From positions 1-64,000 of the forward strand of contig CDMY01000311.1 of NCBI GenBank assembly GCA_001179505.1: a stretch of DNA of 64,000 nt, written 5' to 3'. Made by a program: the position numbers and the translations under genes. Numbering within the stretch: the first letter of the stretch is position 1; each line of letters starts with the position of its first letter. This document shows, one piece after another, positions 1 to 10,579 of this stretch. Source of the DNA: Vitrella brassicaformis (taxonomy: Eukaryota; Sar; Vitrellaceae). The notes beneath the pieces are model-generated. The model saw only the letters and a list, made by a program, of their open reading frames with translations. It had not been told where the DNA came from and searched no databases.

Positions 1-465
1 TGCCTGTGATCGTTACGATATTACTGTTTTCTGTCAGCTGTGAGTCTGCTCACAGCAGTAAACTGCTTGGATGGCGTAGGTTTCGTACGGTGGGTCGGTC
101 GGTCACTGCCCAAGGTGCGAGACGGTGTGTTTCATGGCCAATCGGCGTACATATGAGACAGACGTTCCAAGAAACATTCACGGCCGAACAGAGAACGACA
201 GAGGACCCAGACGGGCATGTAGAAGAGAACACAGGCAACACCATGACAAACACGTACAAAAAAACGTAAGGACACGCAACAGAAAGCATCGATTGTCAAC
301 AAGCCAAGACACCGAAGCATCTGGACATGCACATCGTATCAAATCACACGCAAAAAGGCGAGAACCTATCACCTGCACACAAACGCCACACACACACACA
401 CATCCACACACACCTCCCACACAGCGACGCCCCTCTCTCTCTCTCTCTCTCTTCTCTGTATGCAG

Positions 466-635
466 AGTTCAGCGACGCCATCGACGCAAACGACAAGGAC
501 GCCGTCCAGCTGTGGGCTGCTCTCGCCAAGGCTGATGACCAGTCGGCTCTGGGCAAGCTCCTCAAGAGCGTGGCCCCCAACAAACTCGACATCAAGAAGG
601 CCAAGGAGATCAAGAAGAAGCTGGACAAGAAGTGA
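466..635 (+). CDS. 3' terminal exon of an unrecognised gene
   Basis: This open segment follows a CT-rich tract ending in TGCAG at 461-465, a convincing splice acceptor, and runs to a TGA at 633-635. It encodes about 55 residues. The end is strongly basic with alternating Lys/Ile/Leu (it closes on KKKLDKK) and looks helical. I do not recognise the family. Upstream exons were not identified in bases 1-460, where the open frames are made largely of CA and CT repeats, so the 5' part is probably off the left edge or in short exons I cannot place. Confidence 0.5.
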
Positions 636-1192
636 TTCCACACACACACACATATCTCCTCCCCGGTCATTTTGTGTTGACGCCCTGACCTGCCATCGTT
701 TTAGTCTGCACCTCCCGGCCACACCATACCTGCTCTGCCTCTTCATGCTTGCTCGTGCTGCGCTGTGCTGTGCTGTGCTTTGCTGTGCTGTGCTGTCTGC
801 TCGTCCTCGTGCCTGTTTCATGCTGCGTGCGTTCTCTGCCTGTGTTCTGCCTGTTCGTGTTCGTGCCTGCTTCACCACACCACACACACACACACAACTG
901 CATGACCTGTGATGCGCCGTGCCTTTTCTTTATTCAAGCCACTCACTCACCTTCATGCTGTTCCATGATGGGATGCTTCATGTATGTGGACACACCTCCC
1001 CATTCTCCTTAACAGCGCTGTCACCTGTGGGGGTCGTGCATCGCGCTCAGCTCGCTGGGCGCCTTACTTGTTACGGGGGGAGCGGTTTCACAGAATGTCC
1101 TAAGCGGCCTGACGGCCAAGTCCCATGTCTTTCACGCACAGTCAAACGACGACACGCAACAGGAATCACCCACGCGCCTTACTTGTTACAAA
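636..1192. other. Intergenic spacer with a 16-base direct repeat
   Basis: No convincing coding exon is seen. The spacer holds CA and TGCTG-type simple repeats. GCGCCTTACTTGTTAC occurs twice, at 1059-1074 and 1174-1189, the second copy directly before the first open exon of the next gene. A CAGCTCGCT element at 1048-1056 resembles the GCTCGC motif seen in other promoters of this window. Confidence 0.4.
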
Positions 1193-1986
1193 TTGCAAGC
1201 TCAAAAAGGAGAGGTGCCCAAGGAGTTCTTAGCTCGAGCTGATTGGTGTGCGGCGATGAAGGAGCTCGATAGGCCTGTCACCCTCCATACCGATGGCAGC
1301 GGGTGGAACAAGAAGGCGAAGCAAGTGAGCATCACCGCCTTTGACCTGTGTGCGCCAATTCATCGCACAGCACGCGGCGGGATGGGGATGAATGGCCCGT
1401 CAAGATAGATCTGGTGTGTTTTGTGCTTTTTGCAGTTGGTGCGTGGGACGACGAGGACGGCAATGAGGCCAATTGCGGCGATTTCAAAGTCTTCTTCGAA
1501 ACACAGAAGGGTAGGTAGTGGACACGTGTGCGTGCATGTCCATGGATCTGACGGCATGGCGTATGTGCGTCCGCGCGTGCGCCAGGCAAGCTCGGCACGT
1601 GGGATGTGGAGAAGCACGGCCTCATCTACAACGGTGGGCATGCGTGGGCGGGGTAGCGTGGGCAGGGGGGAGGGGAGGGATCCAGCCACATACAGAGAGA
1701 GAGAGCATGGATTGGATGGATGGATGCAGACAACCGTTTCCTGAAGGAGTTGAAGGCGTTTGTGACGAAGTTGATGGGCTCGGCGGCTGCCAACGACATC
1801 GACTACAGCGAGTCGGGCATGCAGGGTCAGCGGATGACTTCACACGGACGCCAGCATTGCATTGTGTATGCGTGTGCTGGGTGTGCAGGGGACGAGTTTG
1901 TGAGTCTGGATGCTGGCAAGGACTTCATCAAGGCATACCAGAAGTGGGAGGCCGGGGAGGCGGCCAGTAAGACCACTGGCACGTGA
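1193..1986 (+). CDS. Unrecognised small soluble protein, five visible exons
   Basis: Five exons join in consistent phase: 1193(or upstream)-1349, about 1437-1509, 1587-1631, 1729-1828 and 1890-1986, ending in TGA. The first splice uses GTGCGC at 1350. The alternative GTGAGC at 1325 breaks the frame of the second exon, which reads GAWDDEDGNEANCGDFKVFF. The product is about 150 residues or more, hydrophilic, with no signal peptide or membrane segment. The true ATG was not identified; the open frame at 1193 begins with TTG, so a short upstream coding or leader exon is likely. No known family was recognised. Confidence 0.55.
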
Positions 1987-2311
1987 GGAGAGGGAAGGAG
2001 GGAATGGACTGTACATAAGGGAAGCCGTAGCCAGAGCTATCTGCCATATGGATGGGAGGGCCGCCGGCTGCACCGGGGTGGCTGTCGTCCTTTGTTAGCT
2101 CCAATGTGCAGTCAAGACAATTTTGCAGTGTGTGAGGTGTGGTGTGTCTGAGCGTGTGTCGTATGTGCCTGCCCCCGACAGTCGACACATTGCGAGTACT
2201 GCCTGCATAAGCAAAACACGTGAGTGACAAGACCTCCGCCCCCTTTCTGGCTGTGAATGCATTCGTGCTGCAAATGAAGGCGTTACACGGAAAATGGAGG
2301 GGGCCTTGGGG

Positions 2312-2321
2312 GCGAGCTCGC
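2312..2321. promoter_or_regulatory. Palindromic GCGAGCTCGC element upstream of the kinase/PDE gene
   Basis: A perfect 10-base palindrome lies about 155 bp before the ATG at 2475. Its core GAGCTCGC matches the GCTCGC element found in other short promoters here. A promoter role is inferred from position and recurrence only. Confidence 0.3.
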
Positions 2322-2474
2322 GCGTCTTTCCTCCGCAACGAATTTGAATGCCTTGCGGGTGTGACGGATAGACTCTCTTAAATCCTCCCCATCCATCGCT
2401 GCATTGTATCGATACCATTCACGGCCGGCGCCAGGCAGCCCTCCTCCTCACGCGAAGAGAGAGGTTAGAGCTCT

Positions 2475-5400
2475 ATGGCGGGCAAGTCGTCGGCCATATC
2501 GTCGATTCTCCACTTGGCGAAGGGTGAGAGGCGGGGTGTCAACACCTCTATCCTCGATGGCAGCGGGCTGCGGCTGGGGCAGGAGAGGAGGAACTTCAAC
2601 GCCTACATGGTCTATGAGTCACAGGTGGGCGAGGGCATGGACACCCGCACCAAGCAAGGCAACACACACGTGTGACGTGCATGCATGGCACCGATAAGCC
2701 ACATCTATCAACCATGAGTATGCGTGTGTTTCTGGCCCCGTGCGTCGTGGCTGCAGATGCGGAGGATTCTCCTCCGTTTGAAGGTGTTCCTCATCGGCTA
2801 TTCCATCTGCGTGGTCGCCATCGCCCTTGGCTGCGGCATCAAGGTGGTGCTGGACTCACAAGTACAGAGAGACGCCACTCAGGCCTTCGAACGGTCATAC
2901 GACCACTACTACGCCGCCTCTAATCTGCTCTCTAAGGGCCACGCCACGCACTTCAAGCTCATATCCACTTCCCCTCCCGAAGCACCGGCTGAGATGGCTG
3001 CCTTCTCCCTGCAGCTGCAGCGATTCAAGCAATTGGGGAGCCCGGCGGGGGAGGTGAGAGATTATGGGCAGGAGGGGGCGGCCGACAAGCTCAAGAAGGC
3101 CGATCCGTACCGGCAGCAGATGATCACCGTTGGCGAGGAGGTCCTGGTCATCTTCACCGCCACAAGTGGCGTCAACGATACATTTGGGGACGTGCGGCTG
3201 TCTCGCCAGAAGCTCGAGGAGATGGTGGCGGCGCAGACGTCTTATGAGAGCATTGTGAGCGGTGTAATAGCCGATTTGAAGGACGAGCTGGACGAGCGGT
3301 GGGAGACAATGGTGTCCCTGCCCATCGTCATGGTCTCTGTCCTGGGGGCACTCTCTGTCATATGCGCGCTGCCGCTATTCGGACTCTCAGGTGCGTCGAT
3401 GAGACACGCACCAAGGAATGGGAAACACACACACGCTCGATTTCTGTCTCCTCTCTTCTGTGTTGCGACTGACTGGTACACATGCAGGTTATCTGTCCAA
3501 CCTCTTCAACACGGCCTGGACGGTGGCCCAGCGGTCCGATGAGGAGCTGTCCCGAAAGCTCAAGAATCTCTACACCGTCGCCCACCTGGTGCTCACCGAG
3601 CGACTCCTCTCTCGCCTCATCGTCTGCGCAGGGGCGACGGCCCTCATCCACTCGGCATTCACCTGCCTCACCTCTCGAGAAGCGTCGCCCGGACCAGACG
3701 GAGAGAGAGGAAAGGACGCAAAGGGCAAGAGAAAGAGGGTTCCGACGGCGAAGCGACGTGCGGTGATAGGGAAGCTGATTCGGATGCTGGAGAACAACAT
3801 GCGGTATCTGCTGAGGTCGGTGCACTCGGCCGACGAGTACCTGATGGCGGAGGCCGATGTCATGGAAGTGAGCGGAGTCGGGAAGGAAGGAATGGATCAT
3901 AGAAGGGAAAACTCTCTTTGTGTTCTCAGCTTCATGCAGAGCACCTGGACCTGAGGTCATGCGTTGAGGAGTGCATCGAAGTAAATAGGAGACGCCATAT
4001 AAGATATGGATGTCAACAACCGAATCGTCCTTATCTGTCGTTCGCAGATATTCTACAATCGTGCAGCAGCCAAGGGCATTACTCTGTCCTGCACCTTCGG
4101 CCCCGGAGTGCCCTCTACCATCATAGCCGACGAAGGCAAACTCAGGCAAATACTCATCAAGGTCCGCCCGAAACTCCCATGCCCCGCACCCACACATCAC
4201 ACCGATATCTCTCTGGTCCATTTCTTTCTCAGCTGCTGTCCGGTGCCGTGGAGAACACCAATTCCGGCGGCGTAGACGTGTTTGTGGTGGTCAAGACAAT
4301 TTTGCCCCTCGACACGAGCGCCGATATTACCTCACGCCGGCCGTCGGCACTGGGCGGCTTTGGGTCCATCTTCGGCGGGTTCGACCTCGGCAGGGTCCTA
4401 GGGCTGCCCGTGTCGCTCTTCACCATGCCCCGTGCGGGCCAGAAGAAGCTGCTCGAGACGGGTCGGCTGCTCAACTACGTGATCCAGTTTGAAGTCAAGG
4501 ACACGGGCGAGGGGCTGCAGGACGCATCCGACATACTCGACCCAATGAGCCTCAAGCACAAGTACGTGTGTGTGGGCAGGAATGCAGAGCAGACAGAGGC
4601 ATGTGGAGAGACAAGAGAAGGAAATGCTCGGTGTGTTCTGTGTGCGTGTATCTATGTGTAGGGCTGGTGAGGGTCTGCGGCTGTTGGTGGCTGGCAAGAT
4701 GGCCCAGGTGATGGGCGGACAAATGGAGATCCTCTCCATACCCAGCAAGGGCACCATCACCAAGTCAGCAAACGGAAAAGGACGAGAGAGATAGATGGCT
4801 TGGCGAGCATGGTATTCTTTGTCTGTCTGTCAGTTTTTCGATCTCGGCCCAGGGTCGGTTCCAGCCCTCCGACTTCCACCCAGACCTTCCCACACTCCTC
4901 AACTTCGGCAAAGTGCCTCTGGTGCGGACGAAATAAAGCAAAGAGAAGAGGCAGCCATCTATCTCTTTCTTTGCACATGTCTCTGACATTCATGTGTACT
5001 TGTGTCAGTTGGTGACTCTGGGTCTGACGCCCTCATCCAAGGGCTACTTGACAAGCCTCTGTCAGGACCTGGGCCTCAACTGCCAGCACGCGGCGTGCGT
5101 CAACGAACTGCTCACCATCAGCGTCAAGGCAAAGAAAGATCCCCCCTCCGGAGAGCGCGTGGGCATGTGTCTCCATTTCTGGCTGGTTCAGGGTTACTTG
5201 TGTTGCGTGTTCATCGGGGATGTGGTTCAATACAAGGAGGGCCAGCCCGCCGACATCCTGGACATCCTGCAGTCCCACCTGCAAAAGCACCAGCAGCTGA
5301 ACAGATTGGGCACCAAAGACATGACGGTCGGCCGGGAAGCCAGCATACCCATCCTCAGGAAACAGGAGTCCATGCAGCTCTCCCAAAACACCGAATTCTC

Positions 5401-8400
5401 CAGGGTCATACTCTTCTCAAGGGTCAGTCAGATCAACGCCCCCCTTGCACCCTCCCCATCATCCTCCCAATACCAACACACACACACATGACTCCCCCTT
5501 GTCTCTTGCAGGAGTCAGCCTTGATTCAGGCAGGTGGTCAGCGCAGCTCAGTCATCGGCGCGTCTCTGTCCTACCCCGCCCGCGCCCCGTCGGCGAGCAG
5601 CGCCAACCTTTCTCCAGTTGCGACCAACGGCAAGGCTCAGGCGCAGCTGCCGCTGCCCCCACGGGCACCGTCGGGCGACTACGTGTACCGCGACCCCAAT
5701 ATGATCCCGAGCCCGCGGGAGAGCCCCATGCCGATGCACATCGACACCGAGGTGGCGGCCGCCAGGGTGCCTTCCAGGACAGGCAGCGTCAGACCCTCAA
5801 TGGCCACCGTGTTCAACCCTGAGGAGGTCGTGTGGTAACAAAAAGTGGTCTTGCGTGTCTGTCTGACGACCGATGGCTGGTCTGGTCTTTGTTGTGGTTG
5901 CTGGTTGTGCGCTTTGTAGGACGACGGAGCCGCTGCGGACAAAAGAGGTCATTGCGCTCATCATCAACGGATTCAAACCTGAAGTGTACGCACCCACCAC
6001 GCACTCTGCACCCCGCACTCTCCCTGGCCCTCTGTCTGTCCATCAGCTGGGCTGAGGCGGCCGCCTCGCCCAAGAAGGGCGGCGACAAGAACCACAAGAT
6101 TGCACCCAACAACGGCCTCCCCACCACCTTCGCAGACATCACAGCCGGCGGACAGGCGATGGAGGTCGTCGGCTCACCCAAGAGCGTCAGCTCATCGGGG
6201 AGGAGCCCACGCTCGCCCACCCACGGGGCCAAAGGGGTGATGGCTCAGGTGCAGCGGCTGTCCAAGGTGGAGCTGCTGGAGCTGGAGGACGAGACGGCGG
6301 CGAGGGTATTCGGCTCGCTCCTCACCCATGGATACCCCAGACACCTGGTGCCCTACCTCAATCTTGTCATCAAGTGAGGCAGCCAGTGGGCGGGGTGTCA
6401 CGATATGATCTTCTGACTTGTGTCTCCGTCGGTGTGCGCGTCAGGTCATTGAACGACACCTCTTGGCGGGCGAGTGCTGGCACCATCAACAGCGTCTGCT
6501 GCTCACAGGTCCGCCGTCCGCGCGCCAGTGCACCTCCCACCCCACGGGCATCCTGTCCTTGCTGCGTGTTCGCAGGCCAAGTTCGTGCCGTTCATTCCGG
6601 AGGAGGCGCTGCACCGTGAGGCGATAGAGGAGCTGGAGCACTATTACAGCGAGAAGGACAAGGGTGGCAGCCGTGACCTCGACGACATGTCCCAGTACGA
6701 GGATGTCGATGAGGATGCCGACGAAGAGGCCGAGGAGTCGCCTGCCAGCCAGACCGACCCCACAGAAAAAGACGACACCGCACTCCAGCAGCAGCAGCAC
6801 CAAGAGCCGCCTGAAGAAGAGCAGGAGTCCATTGAAAGAGACACAAGAAGTCGAGCTTCGTTCATGCTGTCCCGGTCGCGAAGACAGTCGCGTGCGTCGT
6901 TTCTGGGTACGGAGGATGACGGCACGACGACGCCGAGGTTCACCTGTACCAAGTATGAGGGCAAGATGCACGCGGCGCCAGTGCAGCCTGAGGAGGTGGG
7001 CGTGAGCCCCAAGCTGATGGCACGGATGAACTCGCCAAGCGTGACCAAACCTGCACGGCCGTCATCGGCTGCAGTGACGGTGAGCCAGAAATGAAGGAGA
7101 GCCGTGTGACTGACTGAAAGGGAGAACATGTATATGGATCCATGGGTACCCGTGTGTGGTGTGTAGTCTGTGTTGGAGATGGGTGGCGAATCGCTGGAGG
7201 AGTTCCTCAAGTGGGAGTGCGACATTCTCAGCTGGCCACTCGAAAAGACCGCCAGGACTGTGAGGTACGTCAATGCATTAAATGGCCTGACACGAACCAA
7301 TTTTTTAATGACACACACGCACATGTCTCACTTTCTCTGTCACACCCTCATGCTTCAGGCTCTTGCTGACGTCATTCAGGTAAGCTAAGCCGGCCTCTGC
7401 ACTGCCACACATGACTTTTTATGTGTATTGTGTGTCTGCATTACCTGCCTGCAGTGAGGAGGGTGGTTTGAAGACGAGCCGTTCGACGATCAGTTCGTTT
7501 GTGGCGACGATGGTGCACAACTACCACCACTCAAACTACTACCATAACTTCTGGCATGGCGTCTCAGTCGCGCAGGTAGGGATGTGAGTGAGACACAGAC
7601 ACACAAGTGTTTGGTGATTGAATGCGGCGGGTTGAACGAACAGGTGATGGCGATGTTTCTGACTGCTAGTGACCTCCGGCCGATCTATAACGGCGTCGAC
7701 AAGTTCGCACTCGCCATCGCTTGTATGGTCAATGGCAATGGCACTCACTCAGCACATAGCAAAGGGACGCGGCGTGACATGACGTGTCTCTCTCCCTCCC
7801 TCCCTGCTGCGGATTTTCAGCGTTGGGTCACGACACTGACCATCCCGGGGTGTCCAATCGCTACCTCACAAGTGCTTGCAGGTAGGTACCGAGAGGGTTG
7901 CAATCATTGCAATGATGGCAACCCGAGAGAGAGACAATGGCTGAGTTGTCCTGTGTGTGCAGTTTTGTGGCTCGTCTGTACAATGATGCCTCGGTGCTCG
8001 AGAACCACCACTCGGCCCTCCTGTTTGAAGTGCTCGCGTAGGCAACCACACCACACCACACCACACACCCCCGTACCTACCGTGCTTTGCCTTGGCTGCA
8101 TGGCTGCTTCTTGAATTGCGTGATGGCAGTCGCGAGGAGTCCGACGTGTTCAATGCGTTGCGCGACAACAGCCACGCCCCTTTGCACTCGCGAGTGGGGA
8201 GCGGCGACAAGGGCGGCAGCACCGTGATGGTCACCTGGCCGATGCTCAGGAAACGAATCGTCAACGCCATCCTCGCAACAGACATGGCCAAACACTTCGA
8301 CATCGTCAAAGACCTCAAGGAAATCAAAGCTGCCGTAAGACAGTCAGACACACACTATGAGACAGACAGACGGCCGCGTGCACTTGTGGTGTGTCTGTCC

Positions 8401-9487
8401 ATGTGTGTGTGTGTGTGTGTGTGTGTGTTTAGGAGATGCGTGGCGAGGAGGGTCGTCCGACGATCACTGGCGTCAGTGACGTCTACCAGCTGTATGAAAT
8501 GTCGCTGATGCACGCAGCCGACATCTCCAACCCAACACTGCCCTTCTACCTATACCGGGAATGGGCCGTGAGAATCGTTGCTGAGTTCCACGCACAGGTT
8601 CGCACGCGCCATCAAACACACACGTGCCTCGTGAATGTGCGTGTCAATCAATGGGTGTGTGTGTGTGTGTGATAGAATTTGCTGGAGGCTGGTGAGCATC
8701 TGCCGGTGTCGATGCCGATGGTCAAGGGCATCACTGAGCTCGACGTCGCCAACTCACAAGTCGGATTCATCGGTAGGTACACATCACATCGGACAGACAG
8801 ACAGACAGACACTCACACACCACACCTACAAAGAGACAGAGAGAGCACCGAGAGCTCTGTGGATCAGATCACGTCTCACTCACTCATTTGACTTACTTCA
8901 GATTTCATCTGTCTGCCGTTATTCTCGGCGCTGACTGCCATCTTCCCCGTCGGCCTCACACCCAGACTCGCACTCATGGAGGAAAACAGGTATGTGGGTG
9001 TATGATTCACAACAGGCAGGCGCACGCTCTTTCGTGTCTCATCTCTCAATGAAAGGATTCATGACGCCATCACGCCAACAGGGACCGTTGGAAGCAGATT
9101 CGCGATAACCTGGCGGCCACACAGAAGACATTCAAGCACCGCACTAGCACCGAACACCACCAACAGCCACAGCCACAGCCACAACTACAACAGCAGCAGC
9201 AGTCGGCGTCCCCCCGCCAGTCCAAGGTTCACATCCCCCCACCCACAGCACCGGAACCCTCGCCCTCGCCGCCACCACAGCCGGCGCAGGAGGCGCCACT
9301 CACTCTGCCGCTCAACACGCCCGAGCAGCCGTCGGATGCTGCCGCAGAGGACGAGAGCGAGACACGTCATCAAGAGGAGCCAAATGAAGGTCATGAGCCA
9401 GGGGGTGAGGGGGAGAGAGAGGCCAATGGCGGCGAAAGGGAAGACCGTGGCAACGGCAACGGGGGGGAAGGGGAGGGGACGGAATGA
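2475..9487 (+). CDS. Membrane histidine-kinase-like / receiver-like / cyclic-nucleotide phosphodiesterase fusion
   Basis: About 25 exons keep phase from ATG 2475 to TGA 9485-9487, about 1638 residues. Residues 59-80 and 237-258 are membrane segments bracketing a sensor region of about 155 residues. Next comes a degenerate kinase dimerisation part (HAEHLDLRSCVEECI), then an ATPase-like part: N-box weak (LLSGAVENTN), G1 box DTGEGL, G2 region GLRLLVAGKMAQVMGG. A receiver-like segment follows near residues 605-745. After a low-complexity linker comes a class I phosphodiesterase (about 1175-1510) with intact metal motifs YYHNFWHG, GHDTDHPG and MHAADISNP and the Gln in NSQVGFI. The tail is Gln/Pro/Glu rich. 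PDE hydrolyses cAMP or cGMP. Doubtful joins: in-frame TAA 5836-5838 and TGA 7092-7094 are avoided by phase-matched introns at 5835 and 7080, and ATG 7179 could instead start a separate PDE gene. Confidence 0.7.
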
Positions 9488-10579
9488 CATTGGCCATCTT
9501 GTGAGGGTTTGGTTTGTCACACATCGTCTTTGACTTCGCTCGGTGAGGTTTCTTGTGGGACACATGCGGCATGTGGGCGGTTTCTCTTTCTTCTTCTTCT
9601 TCTTTGGCGGGCTGGGCTGGCCTTTGTTTGTCTCAGCCGGCCCGGTGTGTGCGTGTAGGTGTACTTGCTGTACGTGTGGATGGGGTTGGGTTCATGGATG
9701 GACAGACAGACATGCTTTATTTTGCCAACGCTCGCGGAGGGTATAGGGCGTGGGTGGGTGGGTGTTGCTGGTTGCTAACAGGGGAAACTCACTCCCACAT
9801 TATTTATTATCATGAATGAAAGGCATGGCATGAGCAATAGGTCAACCAAGCTACATCACATTGAGACAACTTGACAAATGATCCACCCATCCGTCCATCC
9901 GTCCATATCCCACACATGTACACGCGCACACATCACATGCATCACGTCCATGTCATACACGGCACGGCACGCAGCAAGAGTGAGTGACTAGCTGGGCTAG
10001 CTACACCTGACGTACTGACATCCTCACCAGATAGGTACCTGCAGTGCTGGGTGGGTGTTGTGGACACAAAACATTCACTCATGAGTGGCGTGCAAGCAGA
10101 GAACAAGAAGAAAGAGAGAAGACACCCGACACCATTATGACACACACACGCACATGCGCGGCCACTGACGGCATGTGCGTGGTGGGGGCGGGATGTCGGG
10201 GAGTCTCCATCACCTGCGAGACGGCCATTGAATCGTAGCCTGCGGCCGGTAAAAGGGCGCAGCGGCGATTCATCGGCCATCTCCCGTAGGGACACAGAGC
10301 CCCCCACACCATTCCCAGCCCTCGCCCATCCCATCAGCTGGGGCAAAACTCTCGTCACCAATCAACCAATCAAGACATTTCCTTGCACCCGTGTATGCAG
10401 CCAGCCATGCATCACCCCTCTGCACAACAGACAGCGCCGCCCTCTGTATCTATACGACGGACGGACGGATGAGCTAGCTAGCTACAGACGTACACGCACA
10501 GACAGTCACGCCTGTCGGTTCTTCTTGCTCGCAGACCTCGTCGCCTGACACGTTCACACACACGGTCACAAATGGATCC
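9488..10579. other. Convergent intergenic spacer
   Basis: This region lies between two convergent gene ends. It holds TTC, TCCA and CA microsatellites and no exon I can support. Both 3' untranslated regions are presumably here; no clear poly(A) signal was recognised. Confidence 0.5.

Noticed and set aside
125-535. Long plus-strand open frame rich in His and Thr
   Set aside because: Most of it is translation of CA and CT repeats and it overlaps the splice acceptor of the real exon at 466.
3358-4221. 287-residue minus-strand open frame
   Set aside because: It is antisense to kinase-like exons that have phase-matched splice sites and recognisable motifs; its own translation shows no conserved motif.
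4990-5158. Receiver domain assumed to be active
   Set aside because: The segment has the expected position and alternating pattern, but the acidic pocket, phospho-acceptor Asp context and conserved Lys are not clear, so it is described only as receiver-like.
6644-7324. Minus-strand open frame opposite the PDE linker
   Set aside because: It is a shadow of a low-complexity acidic coding exon, which gives Ser/Leu-rich antisense frames.
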